Source: Rhizobium sp. BK313
GTDB taxonomy: Bacteria > Pseudomonadota > Alphaproteobacteria > Rhizobiales > Rhizobiaceae
Direction: 5' to 3'
DNA length: 64,000 nucleotides
Assembly: GCF_014193655.1 (NCBI RefSeq)
Contig: NZ_JACHZQ010000005.1
Location: 558,001-622,000 of the forward strand
Shown: piece after piece, positions 26,349 through 34,551 of the stretch
How positions within the stretch are numbered: the stretch's first letter is position 1
How the letters are laid out: each line of letters begins with the position of its first letter
Position numbers and translations under genes: made by a program
The notes under the pieces: model-generated
What the model saw: the letters and a program-made list of their open reading frames with translations, nothing else
The model's database searches: none
What the model was told of the DNA's origin: nothing

Positions 26349-27120
26349 CGATGCCGTTGGCACACTGATCCCGTCATTGCGGGAGGCCGCAAATGGGTAA
26401 GTATCCATCCAGGCGTTGTCGCAACTATGCTCCAACACCAGCGTATATTGCTCGGTAGATATCCCCTACCTTCACTATAGGTACCATCGATCCCCAGAGC
26501 GCCCTTGCCACGATATCGGCCTGCCAGGAGGTGATCTTTCCAACCACCCATTTAAGACGGCCCAAACGCCGCTCGACTATCGTCTGGCGTGCGTGAAGGA
26601 TGATTGCTGCGCGTGGCGTCCACTTGCATCTACAAGAAAAAAGAATGAAGGGAGCCATCAGATCACCGACGCTTGGCAACGGCCTAGGCTGCGGAGTCAA
26701 GAAACTCAGAGCTTCGCACCCACGACGAACATCAGCCTCAACTAATCAAAATGAAATTGCAACCGGCGCGGACTAGGCAGGCTACACATGCCAGCGCTCT
26801 CTGATCGTTGCCATGTGATTCCCAACAGGTATCGAAGATCATGCATAGGATACCTGGAGGGAGCAAAGGATTATTCCACGTCTGATCGAAGGCCATCACA
26901 ATCTTTCGAAGAACAGCATCGCCTCCCTAGCGAAATATAGAAAAAAATGCTAATACTATGCTGCCTGCACTGCCTCATTCATACTTTCATCCGGCGGAAA
27001 ATATGTCCGGCATGAAAAATAATACCCTCCATTCGAGGCAGCAGGATTTAGTTAAGTGCCAGATTCGAGAGAAATTTCCATTCAAGCTGTTTCTAATCCG
27101 AAGCTGCGGAGGAAAGTTCA
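26349..27120. other. Gene-free stretch, possibly eroded DNA
   Basis: About 770 bp with lower GC than its neighbours and no convincing gene. A minus-strand frame at 26425-26700 contains QTIVERRLGRLKW, faintly like the region around the last catalytic residue of some DDE transposases, but too diverged to call. No inverted repeats or direct target repeats were found. The right end must hold the promoter of the DUF937 gene. Confidence 0.45.
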
Positions 27121-28224
27121 ATGGCCAGCAATCTTGTTTCATCCATCATGCAACTACTGACGCCGGATTTGATCGGTCGCCTGGCAGGCGCGCTTGGCCT
27201 GGATGCCGCCAAGACGCAGCGTGCGATAGCGGCTGCGGTGCCTGCGCTGCTGGCCGGTCTTGGCGGCGTTGCGGCGCAACCTGGCGGAGCACAGAAAGTC
27301 GCCGACGCTGCAAGACAGCAGGGTGGCGCACTCGGCAACCTTGCCGGAATGCTCGCGCCGGATGGCCAGGCGTCCCTTGGCCAGACCGGTTCGCAAATCC
27401 TGTCATCGTTGTTCGGAGCCGGTGACAGTGGCGCATTGGCGAACGCGGTCGGCAGCTACGCCGGCCTCGACAACAAGGCGAGCAGTTCCCTTCTGGGCAT
27501 GCTAGCCCCGATTGTCATGGGCGGCGTTGCCCAGCAAAGTGGTAACGATCTCAGCGCCAACGGCGTTGCCAGTCTCCTCGCCAGTCAAAAGGACAACATT
27601 GTCTCTGCTTTGCCTTCAGGTGTCAGCGATATGCTTGGCGGCACCGGTCTTTTGAGTGCTCTCGGTGGATCCATGCGAACGGCGACAGCGGCGCCAAGCC
27701 AGGCAGCGGGCCGAGCCACGGCAACTGCATCGTCAATGAGCAACGTTGGCCAGCGCACCGCGTCGGCGGCGTCGTCCGCGTCCTATCGCTGGCTCTATTG
27801 GCTCATTGCGGCGCTCGTGATCCTGGCAGCGCTCTATTATATCTTCGCAAGGCCAACCGAACAGACGGTCCCGCAAAGCGCGGTCCCGACGCAGAACCTG
27901 ACAGTTGGCGGCGTGGATGTGGGCAAACAGCTCACGGATACCTTGACAAATCTGCAAGCCACAGTCACCGGCGTCACCGATGCGGCATCCGCGCAGGCAG
28001 CCCTCCCCAAGCTGCAGGCGGCAGCAGGCGATGTTGACAAGGTCACGGCAACGATCGGACAACTTTCGGCAGAGCAAAAGACCGCACTTGCGGGCATGCT
28101 CAAGCCAATGATGTCGACACTTAACGGGCTGTTCGACAAGATCCTGGCCATCCCGGGCGTATCCGACGTTCTAAAGCCGACAATAGATTCGCTAAAGGCA
28201 AAACTTGCGACCCTGCCCGCTTGA
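27121..28224 (+). CDS. DUF937-domain membrane-anchored protein
   Basis: A 367-residue protein. The N-terminal DUF937 domain (residues 1-180) has repeated helical units such as LIGRLAGALGLDAAKTQRAI and ALPALLAGL-like segments, then LLGMLAPIVMGGVAQQS. A Ser/Ala/Thr-rich linker leads to one membrane helix (about residues 222-242, YRWLYWLIAALVILAALYYI). The C-terminal 120 residues form a helical domain facing the periplasm. Function unknown; DUF937 is related to YidB-type proteins. It is followed 95 bp later by another hypothetical on the same strand. Confidence 0.87.
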   Translation: MASNLVSSIMQLLTPDLIGRLAGALGLDAAKTQRAIAAAVPALLAGLGGVAAQPGGAQKVADAARQQGGALGNLAGMLAPDGQASLGQTGSQILSSLFGAGDSGALANAVGSYAGLDNKASSSLLGMLAPIVMGGVAQQSGNDLSANGVASLLASQKDNIVSALPSGVSDMLGGTGLLSALGGSMRTATAAPSQAAGRATATASSMSNVGQRTASAASSASYRWLYWLIAALVILAALYYIFARPTEQTVPQSAVPTQNLTVGGVDVGKQLTDTLTNLQATVTGVTDAASAQAALPKLQAAAGDVDKVTATIGQLSAEQKTALAGMLKPMMSTLNGLFDKILAIPGVSDVLKPTIDSLKAKLATLPA

Positions 28225-28319
28225 CGGCGAATGAAATCGATCGCCGGCCATATACGGCCGGCGTGCGAAATCCGCTCGCTTGCACCCAGATGAACAGCAA
28301 GAGAAAAGGACCGGAGACG

Positions 28320-28829
28320 ATGGCTGACAAATCAACATTCACGCCCGACGAATGGAAGCTGCTGCTGCAAAGCGTGATGGCGGCAGGCATTGCCGTCACC
28401 GCCGCCGATCCAAGTGGACTTTGGGGTATGCTGAAAGAAGGAATGGCCAGCACGCGCGCGCTGCTACAGGCCAAGACCGATCCCGGAGCGACCTCGCTCG
28501 TCTCCGCACTCGTCAGCGACTTCGAAACCTCGGAAGGAAGAACTATCGCGCGGGAAGGCCTTCAGGAAACGCTCAAGGGCTCCAAGCCGGATGAAATCAA
28601 GACCAAATGCATTACCGTCTTGCAGCAGACCAGCGATCTTGTCGCATCCAAGGCGCCGGAGGCCGCCACTGCGTTCAAGACCTGGCTCTACCGCATTAGC
28701 GAGAGCGTTGCCGAAGCCGCAAAGGAGGGCGGGTTCCTTGGTTTTGGCGGGGTAATAGTAAGTGATGCCGAAAAAGCCACGCTTGCCGAGATTTCGGCAG
28801 CGCTGAAACTCGACCAACGCTCAACGTGA
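28320..28829 (+). CDS. Conserved-looking hypothetical protein (169 aa)
   Basis: A 169-residue soluble, helical protein. It begins TFTPDEWKLLLQSVMAAGIA and ends with a Gly-rich turn (EGGFLGFGGVIVSDAEK) followed by a short helix. ATG 28320 has GGAG four bases upstream, which is good support. There is no signal peptide or membrane segment. I do not recognise a named domain. Its position directly after the DUF937 gene, same strand and 95 bp away, suggests joint transcription. Confidence 0.75.
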   Translation: MADKSTFTPDEWKLLLQSVMAAGIAVTAADPSGLWGMLKEGMASTRALLQAKTDPGATSLVSALVSDFETSEGRTIAREGLQETLKGSKPDEIKTKCITVLQQTSDLVASKAPEAATAFKTWLYRISESVAEAAKEGGFLGFGGVIVSDAEKATLAEISAALKLDQRST

Positions 28830-29946
28830 TCCGCGCCCGCCATGATTGGACAGAATTGTCTTGCCCCAGCGCCGCAACTAGGCGCTTCGAGGTTGCGGCA
28901 TTGGGGAGAGTTATCAGCCCCCAAATACCGCAATAAAAGATAATCGGTGCTGATATAGCATCTGGCGGCGAACGAGAGCGCCCCGGGAGTGGCTCTCTGA
29001 TCAGGAGCAAGCTCCTCGACCCGAACGCGGCAACAACCTTGCCGAGCCGGCGCAGGGAACGCGCTGATTTCAAAGGCTCATATTGGCGGAGAGGGTGGGA
29101 TGATGAACCGTGGCCGGCACCATCCCTCCTTCTTACGACTGATATACTTCCTTACATGTTCCTTGTTCTTTACGTGTCCCTCCTTCCTCGCAACTTCCCC
29201 TCGCTGTTGCGCTTTGAGCCCCTGTGCCTCGCTACAGGCACCCCTGCGTCTCTCTACCTACGTATCCGTCTATGTGCGTCTCTGCTCAGAAAGCTAACCG
29301 TTCTCATCTCCGGATCGTTCTAGGTTTCGTCTATGCGTTCAGGGTCTAGCCATTTCCTGATGTAGCTACGCAGCTGTTGCTTTATCGAGCGTCTGACGTT
29401 TGCTCTTTTGCTCATATCTCGTTTAAGAGTGCGACCGTGTTGCTGTGTGCTTGTTGATCGTCTGAGAGATCTGCGGTCGCTCTATATGAGCTTCTAGTGA
29501 GATTAGCTGTTTTGAATATTAGCCGAAACCTAAGTTGGCGATGACAACGTTTGTCAGCAAAAACCTGTTTTCAACAAGAAATGTAAACTTAGCGCAACCT
29601 TGGATCTGTTTTAGGGAGTAGAACGGGTTGAGTAATCAACCGTCTATGCAGCCCTGATGGTATCATCCCTTTCCCGCGGCAACCCTATCAAGGGCCTGGA
29701 AGTCGCCCTTCCGGCCTTGTCCAGATAAATTGCCACACACCGACGCACGTGCGGCAGAGATCATACAGCTATCCCAGCCAAGATGGCCCAAGAGCCATCA
29801 CCCAACGAGGACGGGATGTTCAGAGCGATGATGGAACCGCGCGTCATCCCCACCATCGATCACCAACACGTTAACGAGCGTGATCTTCCGCAGTTGCGAC
29901 CGGATGATATAAGGCGCGCGTTTTCACTCCAGTGTCTGGACGCATC
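28830..29946. other. Long gene-free region with tRNA-Ser fragment and pyrimidine-rich tract
   Basis: 1.1 kb with no gene I can support. Three things stand out. An 18-bp copy of the tRNA-Ser 3' end lies at 29084-29101. A tract from about 29120 to 29490 is pyrimidine-rich and A-poor on the plus strand, with recurrent CGTCT. A perfect palindrome with a 3-base spacer, TGACAA-CGT-TTGTCA, lies at 29542-29556. A 95-codon frame in the tract is Leu/Ser/Cys-rich and looks like an artefact of composition. Confidence 0.6.
29084..29101 (-). repeat. Partial tRNA-Ser 3' end duplication (candidate att site)
   Basis: TGGCGGAGAGGGTGGGAT is identical to 31112-31129, the acceptor/T-stem end of the intact tRNA-Ser(CGA). 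An 11-bp match, CTGATTTCAAA, precedes both copies, at 29064-29074 and 31095-31105, with a 3-base difference in spacing. Duplication of a tRNA 3' end is the usual mark of site-specific integration. Confidence 0.7.
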
Positions 29947-30987
29947 ATGATCCGCTTAGCATTCACCTTTGGGCTGCTGATTTTTTTTGCAGCTGGTGTC
30001 CGCTCAGCCGAGGCTGACAGTATCAGTGAACCTGCCTATGGGCGGGAGCTGCAAGGATTTGAATATCCGTTCCAAGTCTCGCATTATCATTTCAGCTCCC
30101 AGGGCCAGGCCGTTGAGATGGCCTATATGGATGTGCGGCCATCTTCGCCCAATGGCCAGACCGCTGTCCTGCTACATGGCAAGAATTTCTGTGCAGCAAC
30201 CTGGGAGGGCTCGATCGAAAGCCTCACCGCTGCCGGCTACCGGGTGATCGCCGTCGATCAGTTGGGCTTCTGCAAATCCAGCAAGCCGGACGGCTATCAA
30301 TTTACCTTCCAGCAGCTGGCCAGCAACACGCGGGATCTGCTGGCCTCACTGGATATCCAGCGCTCGGTGGTGATCGGCCACTCCACCGGCGGCATGTTGG
30401 CGATGCGCTATGCACTGATGTATCCCGACGCTGTCGACCAGCTTGTTCTCGTCGATCCGATCGGGCTGGAGGATTGGAAGACTAAAGGCGTGCCGTGGCT
30501 CAGCCTGGACGGCTGGCTGAAGCGCGAGGACCATGTTTCGGCCGACAGTATCCGGGCCTACGAACGGGCGACATATTATGCCGGCACCTGGGATCCGTCC
30601 TACGAGAAATGGGTGCAAATGCTGGCGGGTCTCTATCGTGGCGCCGGCCGCGCGGCGGTGCAAAAGAGTTCCGCCCGCCTCTACGACATGATAGCCACTC
30701 AGCCGGTGTTCTACGAGTTCGAACACATCTCCAAACCCGTCCTTTTGATGATCGGCGACAAGGATACCACCGCCATCGGCAAAGATCTCGCGCCAGAGGC
30801 TATCCGCCCGACACTCGGCAACTACCCCGTTCTCGGTAAGCAGGCAGTTGCCCGTTTTCCGCACGCACAGTTGATGGAATTTCCTGATCTCGGCCACTCA
30901 CCGCAAATCCAAGCCCCTGATCGCTTCAACCAGGCTCTGGTGCAATGGCTGCAGCAGCCAACGACCGGCGGTTCTGAAATCAAGTAA
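29947..30987 (+). CDS. Exported alpha/beta hydrolase
   Basis: A 346-residue hydrolase with a signal peptide (MIRLAFTFGLLIFFAAGVRS, cleavage near residue 23). The oxyanion loop is LLHGKNFCAATWEG. The nucleophile Ser lies in VIGHSTGGMLA, the acidic residue is probably in MIGDKDTTAIG, and the catalytic His is in PDLGHSPQIQAP. It is related to haloalkane dehalogenase/epoxide hydrolase-like lipases; substrate unknown. ATG 29947 is preferred over GTG 29932 because the signal peptide starts there. It is the only gene inside the segment bounded by the tRNA-Ser repeats. Confidence 0.88.
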   Translation: MIRLAFTFGLLIFFAAGVRSAEADSISEPAYGRELQGFEYPFQVSHYHFSSQGQAVEMAYMDVRPSSPNGQTAVLLHGKNFCAATWEGSIESLTAAGYRVIAVDQLGFCKSSKPDGYQFTFQQLASNTRDLLASLDIQRSVVIGHSTGGMLAMRYALMYPDAVDQLVLVDPIGLEDWKTKGVPWLSLDGWLKREDHVSADSIRAYERATYYAGTWDPSYEKWVQMLAGLYRGAGRAAVQKSSARLYDMIATQPVFYEFEHISKPVLLMIGDKDTTAIGKDLAPEAIRPTLGNYPVLGKQAVARFPHAQLMEFPDLGHSPQIQAPDRFNQALVQWLQQPTTGGSEIK

Positions 30988-31111
30988 ACGCAGGCGATTC
31001 GGATCTCTAGCGTTATTGTGCCCCGGCCGAAGAAAATATAAAGGGCGCTGGGCAAAGTGAGAGGTCGGCTGTCGACCGGCGACCTCAAAATCCACTGATT
31101 TCAAACAAATA

Positions 31112-31201
31112 TGGCGGAGAGGGTGGGATTTGAACCCACGATGCCCTTGCAGGCATGCCGCATTTCGAGTGCGGTGCATTCGACCACTCTGCCACCTCTC
31201 C
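31112..31201 (-). tRNA. tRNA-Ser (anticodon CGA)
   Basis: The reverse complement is a 90-nt class II tRNA beginning GGAGAGGTGG and ending in encoded CCA. The anticodon stem CCGCA/TGCGG holds the loop CTCGAAA (anticodon CGA, codon UCG). A long variable arm (GCATGCCTGCAAGGGCATC) is as expected for serine, and the T arm has GGTTCAAATCC. Its 3' 18 bases are repeated at 29084. Confidence 0.97.
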
Positions 31202-31237
31202 GGATATGCTGGTCGGCGCGTTTGAAGCGCGGCGTTC

Positions 31238-31266
31238 TCATAGCGATAGACGGGGGGGATGGCAAG
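31238..31266 (-). promoter_or_regulatory. tRNA-Ser promoter
   Basis: On the minus strand CTTGCC (31261-31266), 17 bases, then CTATGA (31238-31243). This is a good fit to the rhizobial housekeeping consensus CTTGAC-N17-CTATAT, and it ends 37 bases before the tRNA 5' end. Confidence 0.6.
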
Positions 31267-31296
31267 GGTGAATATTCAAGCTTTTCATCCTTTTGC

Positions 31297-31324
31297 CTTG
31301 ACAGATCAGAGACCCTTATATATC
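31297..31324 (+). promoter_or_regulatory. rplU-rpmA promoter and long leader
   Basis: CTTGAC at 31297-31302 is a perfect rhizobial -35 and TATATC follows after 16 bases. Transcription would start near 31331, leaving a leader of about 175 bases before rplU. The leader contains the hairpin CTTGTC-CTTGT-GACAAG at about 31460-31477, near the start codon. The surrounding gap 31202-31506 holds no gene. Confidence 0.6.
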
Positions 31325-31506
31325 CCGTGCAACGCAATAGGTGTGGATAAGTCCGTGCCTTGGCCGCCTCGCTTTGTGCGGGGTTTCACCGGCAGATCTT
31401 TTTCGAGGCCGCAAGCCTTTGGAATCCCTGCTAAGTTTCGACTGATAAAAAGACGGCCGCTTGTCCTTGTGACAAGAGAGCCGGAACGAACATGAAAGGA
31501 TAAAAA

Positions 31507-31824
31507 ATGTTCGCAGTCATCAAGACCGGCGGTAAGCAGTACCGTGTGGCAGCCGACGACGTGCTGACCATCGAGAAGCTGGAAGCCACCGCCGGCGATA
31601 CCGTAGAATTCACCGAAGTCCTCGTTATCGGCGAAGGCGCCGACGCTGCGATTGGTGCTCCCTTCGTCAAGGGTGCTTCCGTCAAGGCCGAAGTGGTCGA
31701 GCACAATCGCGGCAAGAAGGTCATCGCCTTCAAGAAGCGCCGTCGTCAGAACTCGAAGCGTTCGCGCGGCCATCGCCAGCATCACACGGTCGTCCGTATC
31801 ACGGACATCGTGGCTGCCAAGTAA
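31507..31824 (+). CDS. rplU: 50S ribosomal protein L21
   Basis: A 105-residue L21 starting MFAVIKTGGKQYRVAADDVL and ending in the basic rRNA-binding tail KKRRRQNSKRSRGHRQHHTV. AAAGGA precedes the ATG by seven bases. It is the first gene of the universal rplU-rpmA pair, 32 bp before rpmA, with obgE a little downstream as in most bacteria. Confidence 0.98.
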   Translation: MFAVIKTGGKQYRVAADDVLTIEKLEATAGDTVEFTEVLVIGEGADAAIGAPFVKGASVKAEVVEHNRGKKVIAFKKRRRQNSKRSRGHRQHHTVVRITDIVAAK

Positions 31825-31856
31825 GTAACGGGATCAAGGTTTAAAGGAGAACTCCA

Positions 31857-32126
31857 ATGGCACACAAAAAAGCTGGCGGTTCCTCGCGCAACGGTCGCGA
31901 TTCCGACTCCAAGCGCCTTGGCGTGAAGAAGTTCGGCGGCGAAAACGTCGTTGCAGGCAACATTATCGTGCGTCAGCGCGGTACGCAGTGGCATCCGGGC
32001 GCCAATGTCGGCCTCGGCAAAGATCATACCATTTTTGCGCTTACGGCCGGCAATGTGGACTACCGTACGAAGGCCAATGGCCGCGTGTACGTGTCTGTAA
32101 TGCCGAAAGCGGAAGCAGCGGAATAA
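31857..32126 (+). CDS. rpmA: 50S ribosomal protein L27
   Basis: An 89-residue L27. Its N-terminus MAHKKAGGSSRNGRDSDSKR reaches the peptidyl-transferase centre, and IIVRQRGTQWHPGANVGLGK is the family core. AAAGGAGA precedes the ATG. It is cotranscribed with rplU and followed by a strong intrinsic terminator. Confidence 0.98.
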   Translation: MAHKKAGGSSRNGRDSDSKRLGVKKFGGENVVAGNIIVRQRGTQWHPGANVGLGKDHTIFALTAGNVDYRTKANGRVYVSVMPKAEAAE

Positions 32127-32191
32127 GCCGGTAGCGCTCAAAAACAGCCGGCGTCTCATCGACCCGGCTGATCGCATCAGGTTCAGTCAAG

Positions 32192-32226
32192 AAAAAGGGG
32201 AGATGGGGCGCCATCTCCCCTTTTTC
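32192..32226 (+). terminator. Intrinsic terminator after rpmA
   Basis: A perfect 15-bp stem (AAAAAGGGGAGATGG with its complement) closes a GGCG loop and ends in TTTTTC. It lies 65 bp after the rpmA stop. The A-run on the left makes it potentially bidirectional. Confidence 0.92.
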
Positions 32227-32254
32227 TTTACCCTCAACCAAGGAGGACTGAACC

Positions 32255-32890
32255 ATGCAAGGCGAATTGTTAAGGGAAGACCAATCGAGGTCTCCCGAAG
32301 AACGGCTGAGGCCGGAGCGGTTAAGGACCGATTGCCCTGTCTTGTTATCGGAAAGGCTCGTTCTGCGCGCGCCCCACGAAGAAGACATCGACGCCCTTGC
32401 CCATCTCGCCAACAACGCCAACGTCGCCACTATGGTATCGCGTATGCCGCACCCGTATACGACCAATGATGCCGCCGATTTCGTGCGACGCACGAAGCTT
32501 GGCGAGATTGGCAAGTGCGTCTATGCGATCACCAAAGCCGAAAACGGCGCCTTTCTCGGTTGCTGCGGCGTCGAGCCGACGGCCGACCCGCAGACAGTCG
32601 AGATCGGTTATTGGCTGGGCGAGCCCTATTGGAACCGGGGCTATATGACGGAAGCCGCTCATGCCTTGATCGACATGGTCTTCCGTACGCGTGAGAACGT
32701 CGCCCAGATCGATGCCCGTTGCCGGGTGATGAACGTTGCCTCCCGAAGGGTTGTGCAGAAGTGCGGCTTCCAGTTCCAGGGATCCGGCCTTGCCGCATCG
32801 CTGGCGCTCGGCAGCACGGTATCGGTCGAATGGTACCGGCTCGACCGCAAGACCTGGATGTCACTGCGTAGCTGGGGAGGTCTGAGATGA
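32255..32890 (+). CDS. GNAT N-acetyltransferase (RimJ/RimL-like)
   Basis: A 211-residue GNAT protein: LLSERLVLRAPHEEDIDALA opens the domain, EIGYWLGEPYWNRGYMTEAA holds the acetyl-CoA-binding motif A, and NVASRRVVQKCGFQFQG is motif B. It resembles the RimJ/RimL ribosomal-protein acetyltransferase branch. AAGGAGGA stands upstream of the ATG. It overlaps the next GNAT gene by four bases (ATGA), so the two are translationally coupled. Acceptor substrate unknown. Confidence 0.9.
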   Translation: MQGELLREDQSRSPEERLRPERLRTDCPVLLSERLVLRAPHEEDIDALAHLANNANVATMVSRMPHPYTTNDAADFVRRTKLGEIGKCVYAITKAENGAFLGCCGVEPTADPQTVEIGYWLGEPYWNRGYMTEAAHALIDMVFRTRENVAQIDARCRVMNVASRRVVQKCGFQFQGSGLAASLALGSTVSVEWYRLDRKTWMSLRSWGGLR

Positions 32891-33474
32891 ACGCCGCCAC
32901 TCTTGTCCGCCGCGACACCCGCATCCTGACGCCCGGACCGACGCCCGTCATTCAGACGGAACGGCTGACGCTCCGCCCACACCGGCTCGTCGATGCCGAT
33001 GCGATCACGGAATCCCTGTCGGATTTCGCGGTCACGCGTATGCTGGCCCGTGTTCCAACGCCTTATGACCGGCAGGATGCCCTGGACTGGCTGGTCCGGA
33101 ACACCCCCGGCATCGGTAGCGACTGGACGCTGGCCATCACCGAACGGGACGATGTCCATATCGGCATGGTCGGCATAGAACTGCGGCATGGCCGCTGGCA
33201 TCTCGGCTATTGGCTGAACCGCTACTACTGGCGGCGCGGCATCATGACTGAGGCAGTCACAGCCGCTCTCGAGCGCTTCGGCCGCCGCATGCCCGACGTC
33301 GCAGTGTTCTCAGGCGTCTTCGCCGACAATCCGGCGTCGTTGAAGCTGCAGCAGAAGTTGGGCTTCGACATCACCGGCTGCGCAGAGATCTACAGCTTCG
33401 CCCGTAGCACAATGGTTCCGCATATCGAAACCGTGCTGAAGCCCGGGGCGTTGCGGCTCTCGCAGGCGTCATGA
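32887..33474 (+). CDS. GNAT N-acetyltransferase, second of pair
   Basis: A 195-residue GNAT. It has the N-terminal QTERLTLRPHRLVDADAITE, the acetyl-CoA region HLGYWLNRYYWRRGIMTEAV and the late ADNPASLKLQQKLGFDITG. It is paralogous in outline to the preceding gene, with the same RimJ/RimL-like order of motifs, so this may be an old tandem duplication. Its start overlaps the stop of the upstream gene. Substrate unknown. Confidence 0.9.
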   Translation: MNAATLVRRDTRILTPGPTPVIQTERLTLRPHRLVDADAITESLSDFAVTRMLARVPTPYDRQDALDWLVRNTPGIGSDWTLAITERDDVHIGMVGIELRHGRWHLGYWLNRYYWRRGIMTEAVTAALERFGRRMPDVAVFSGVFADNPASLKLQQKLGFDITGCAEIYSFARSTMVPHIETVLKPGALRLSQAS

Positions 33475-33520
33475 GGCCGTGAAAAATCCGTCAACGCCGG
33501 TTCTGCCGGCGGTGACACCC

Positions 33521-34372
33521 CTAGCCATCAATCTCAATCCATACCGGAAAATGATCAGAGCCTTCGGCCTCAAGATCCACATGGGCCGATCGCAAACGAT
33601 CACTCAGTCCGCAACTGATGAAGCAGTAGTCAATATGCATTCGCTTGCTGCGATCCTCGGGATCCATCCAACTATAGACTTCAGGCTTCAGCCAGCCGGC
33701 CGCGTCGAGCGCGTCGATCGGCGTGTCGAAACGCGGCATGCGGCCATAGAAGGCATCCTTCAGTCCTGCAAGCGCGCAATATTCCGGCGATTCCGGCACC
33801 ATGTTGAAATCGCCCATCAGGACAAAATCCTCCGGCAGCGGCGGATCGCTGTGGTCGATCTCCATAGCGCCCGTCAGCGAACCGCCATCGCGCGCAAAGT
33901 TGATCGCATGATCCTTGAGACAGTGGATCTGGCGGATGCGCTCGTCCGGAGCGACATGGTCGAGCTGCACGGAGTAGGCCCGGATCGCACCGCCAGGTGC
34001 ATCGATCACCGCCTCGACGGCAGCGCGCTGCAGATTGAGTTTGGAAATCGTGCGACTGCGAGGCAGAAGCAGCGTCCGCGTCGCAAGAATCGGCCAGCGC
34101 GACAGAACCATGTTGCCGAACTGGAAGCGGAGATCGCGTGGACCAGCGCCCGGCGGCAGCAGGTCCATCCCCACCCCATAGATGGTATAGTGGTCCGGCA
34201 GCAACGTCTCGATCGCGGCGACCATGTCGATACCGCCGTTAGGGGCGAAACCGCGGGATACCTCTTGCAATCCGATAATGTCGGCTCCGGCAAGGTTTGC
34301 GACGATGCGCTCAAGATCGTATCTGCCATCGAGGCCAAAGCCGTATTGTATGTTATAGCTCACCAACTTCAC
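33521..34372 (-). CDS. Endonuclease/exonuclease/phosphatase-family protein
   Basis: A 283-residue EEP-fold hydrolase. Motifs: VSYNIQYGFGLDGRYDLER (Asn), ADIIGLQEVSRG (metal-binding Glu), VLMGDFNMVPESPEY (catalytic Asp/Asn), RMHIDYCFIS and GSDHFPVWIEI (Asp-His at the end). These are the active-site residues of the DNase I-like superfamily, so it is likely a metal-dependent phosphodiesterase. GTG 34372 is chosen because the fold begins there; longer reading to 34573 lacks family similarity. It converges with the GNAT pair and is divergent from obgE. Confidence 0.85.
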   Translation of the reverse strand: MKLVSYNIQYGFGLDGRYDLERIVANLAGADIIGLQEVSRGFAPNGGIDMVAAIETLLPDHYTIYGVGMDLLPPGAGPRDLRFQFGNMVLSRWPILATRTLLLPRSRTISKLNLQRAAVEAVIDAPGGAIRAYSVQLDHVAPDERIRQIHCLKDHAINFARDGGSLTGAMEIDHSDPPLPEDFVLMGDFNMVPESPEYCALAGLKDAFYGRMPRFDTPIDALDAAGWLKPEVYSWMDPEDRSKRMHIDYCFISCGLSDRLRSAHVDLEAEGSDHFPVWIEIDG

Positions 34373-34551
34373 GATAATCTTTGACCTCAGACTGAACCGC
34401 CTATATCGAAGGCGGCATACGGGTAAATGACCGCGCTGCATGTCCTGGCGGATGTGCAAAGGACGCGATAACAATTGAAAAGGGCGCATGAGCCTGTCCC
34501 GAATCGAACCCGATCGAGGATCATGCGCCAATACCGAGTGACGGAAGTAAA

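Noticed and set aside
26425..26700. Minus-strand frame with VERRLGRLKW suggesting a transposase tail
   Set aside because: The resemblance is a few residues only, with no catalytic triad, inverted repeats or other fragments nearby.
29039..29323. 94-codon Leu/Ser/Cys-rich plus-strand frame
   Set aside because: Its sequence is what pyrimidine-rich DNA gives in any frame, and its start lies upstream of the tRNA fragment without a ribosome site.
31060..31085. Inverted repeat GAGGTCG...CGACCTC after the hydrolase gene
   Set aside because: No T-run follows on either strand, so it was not called a terminator; it may still help end transcription from both sides.
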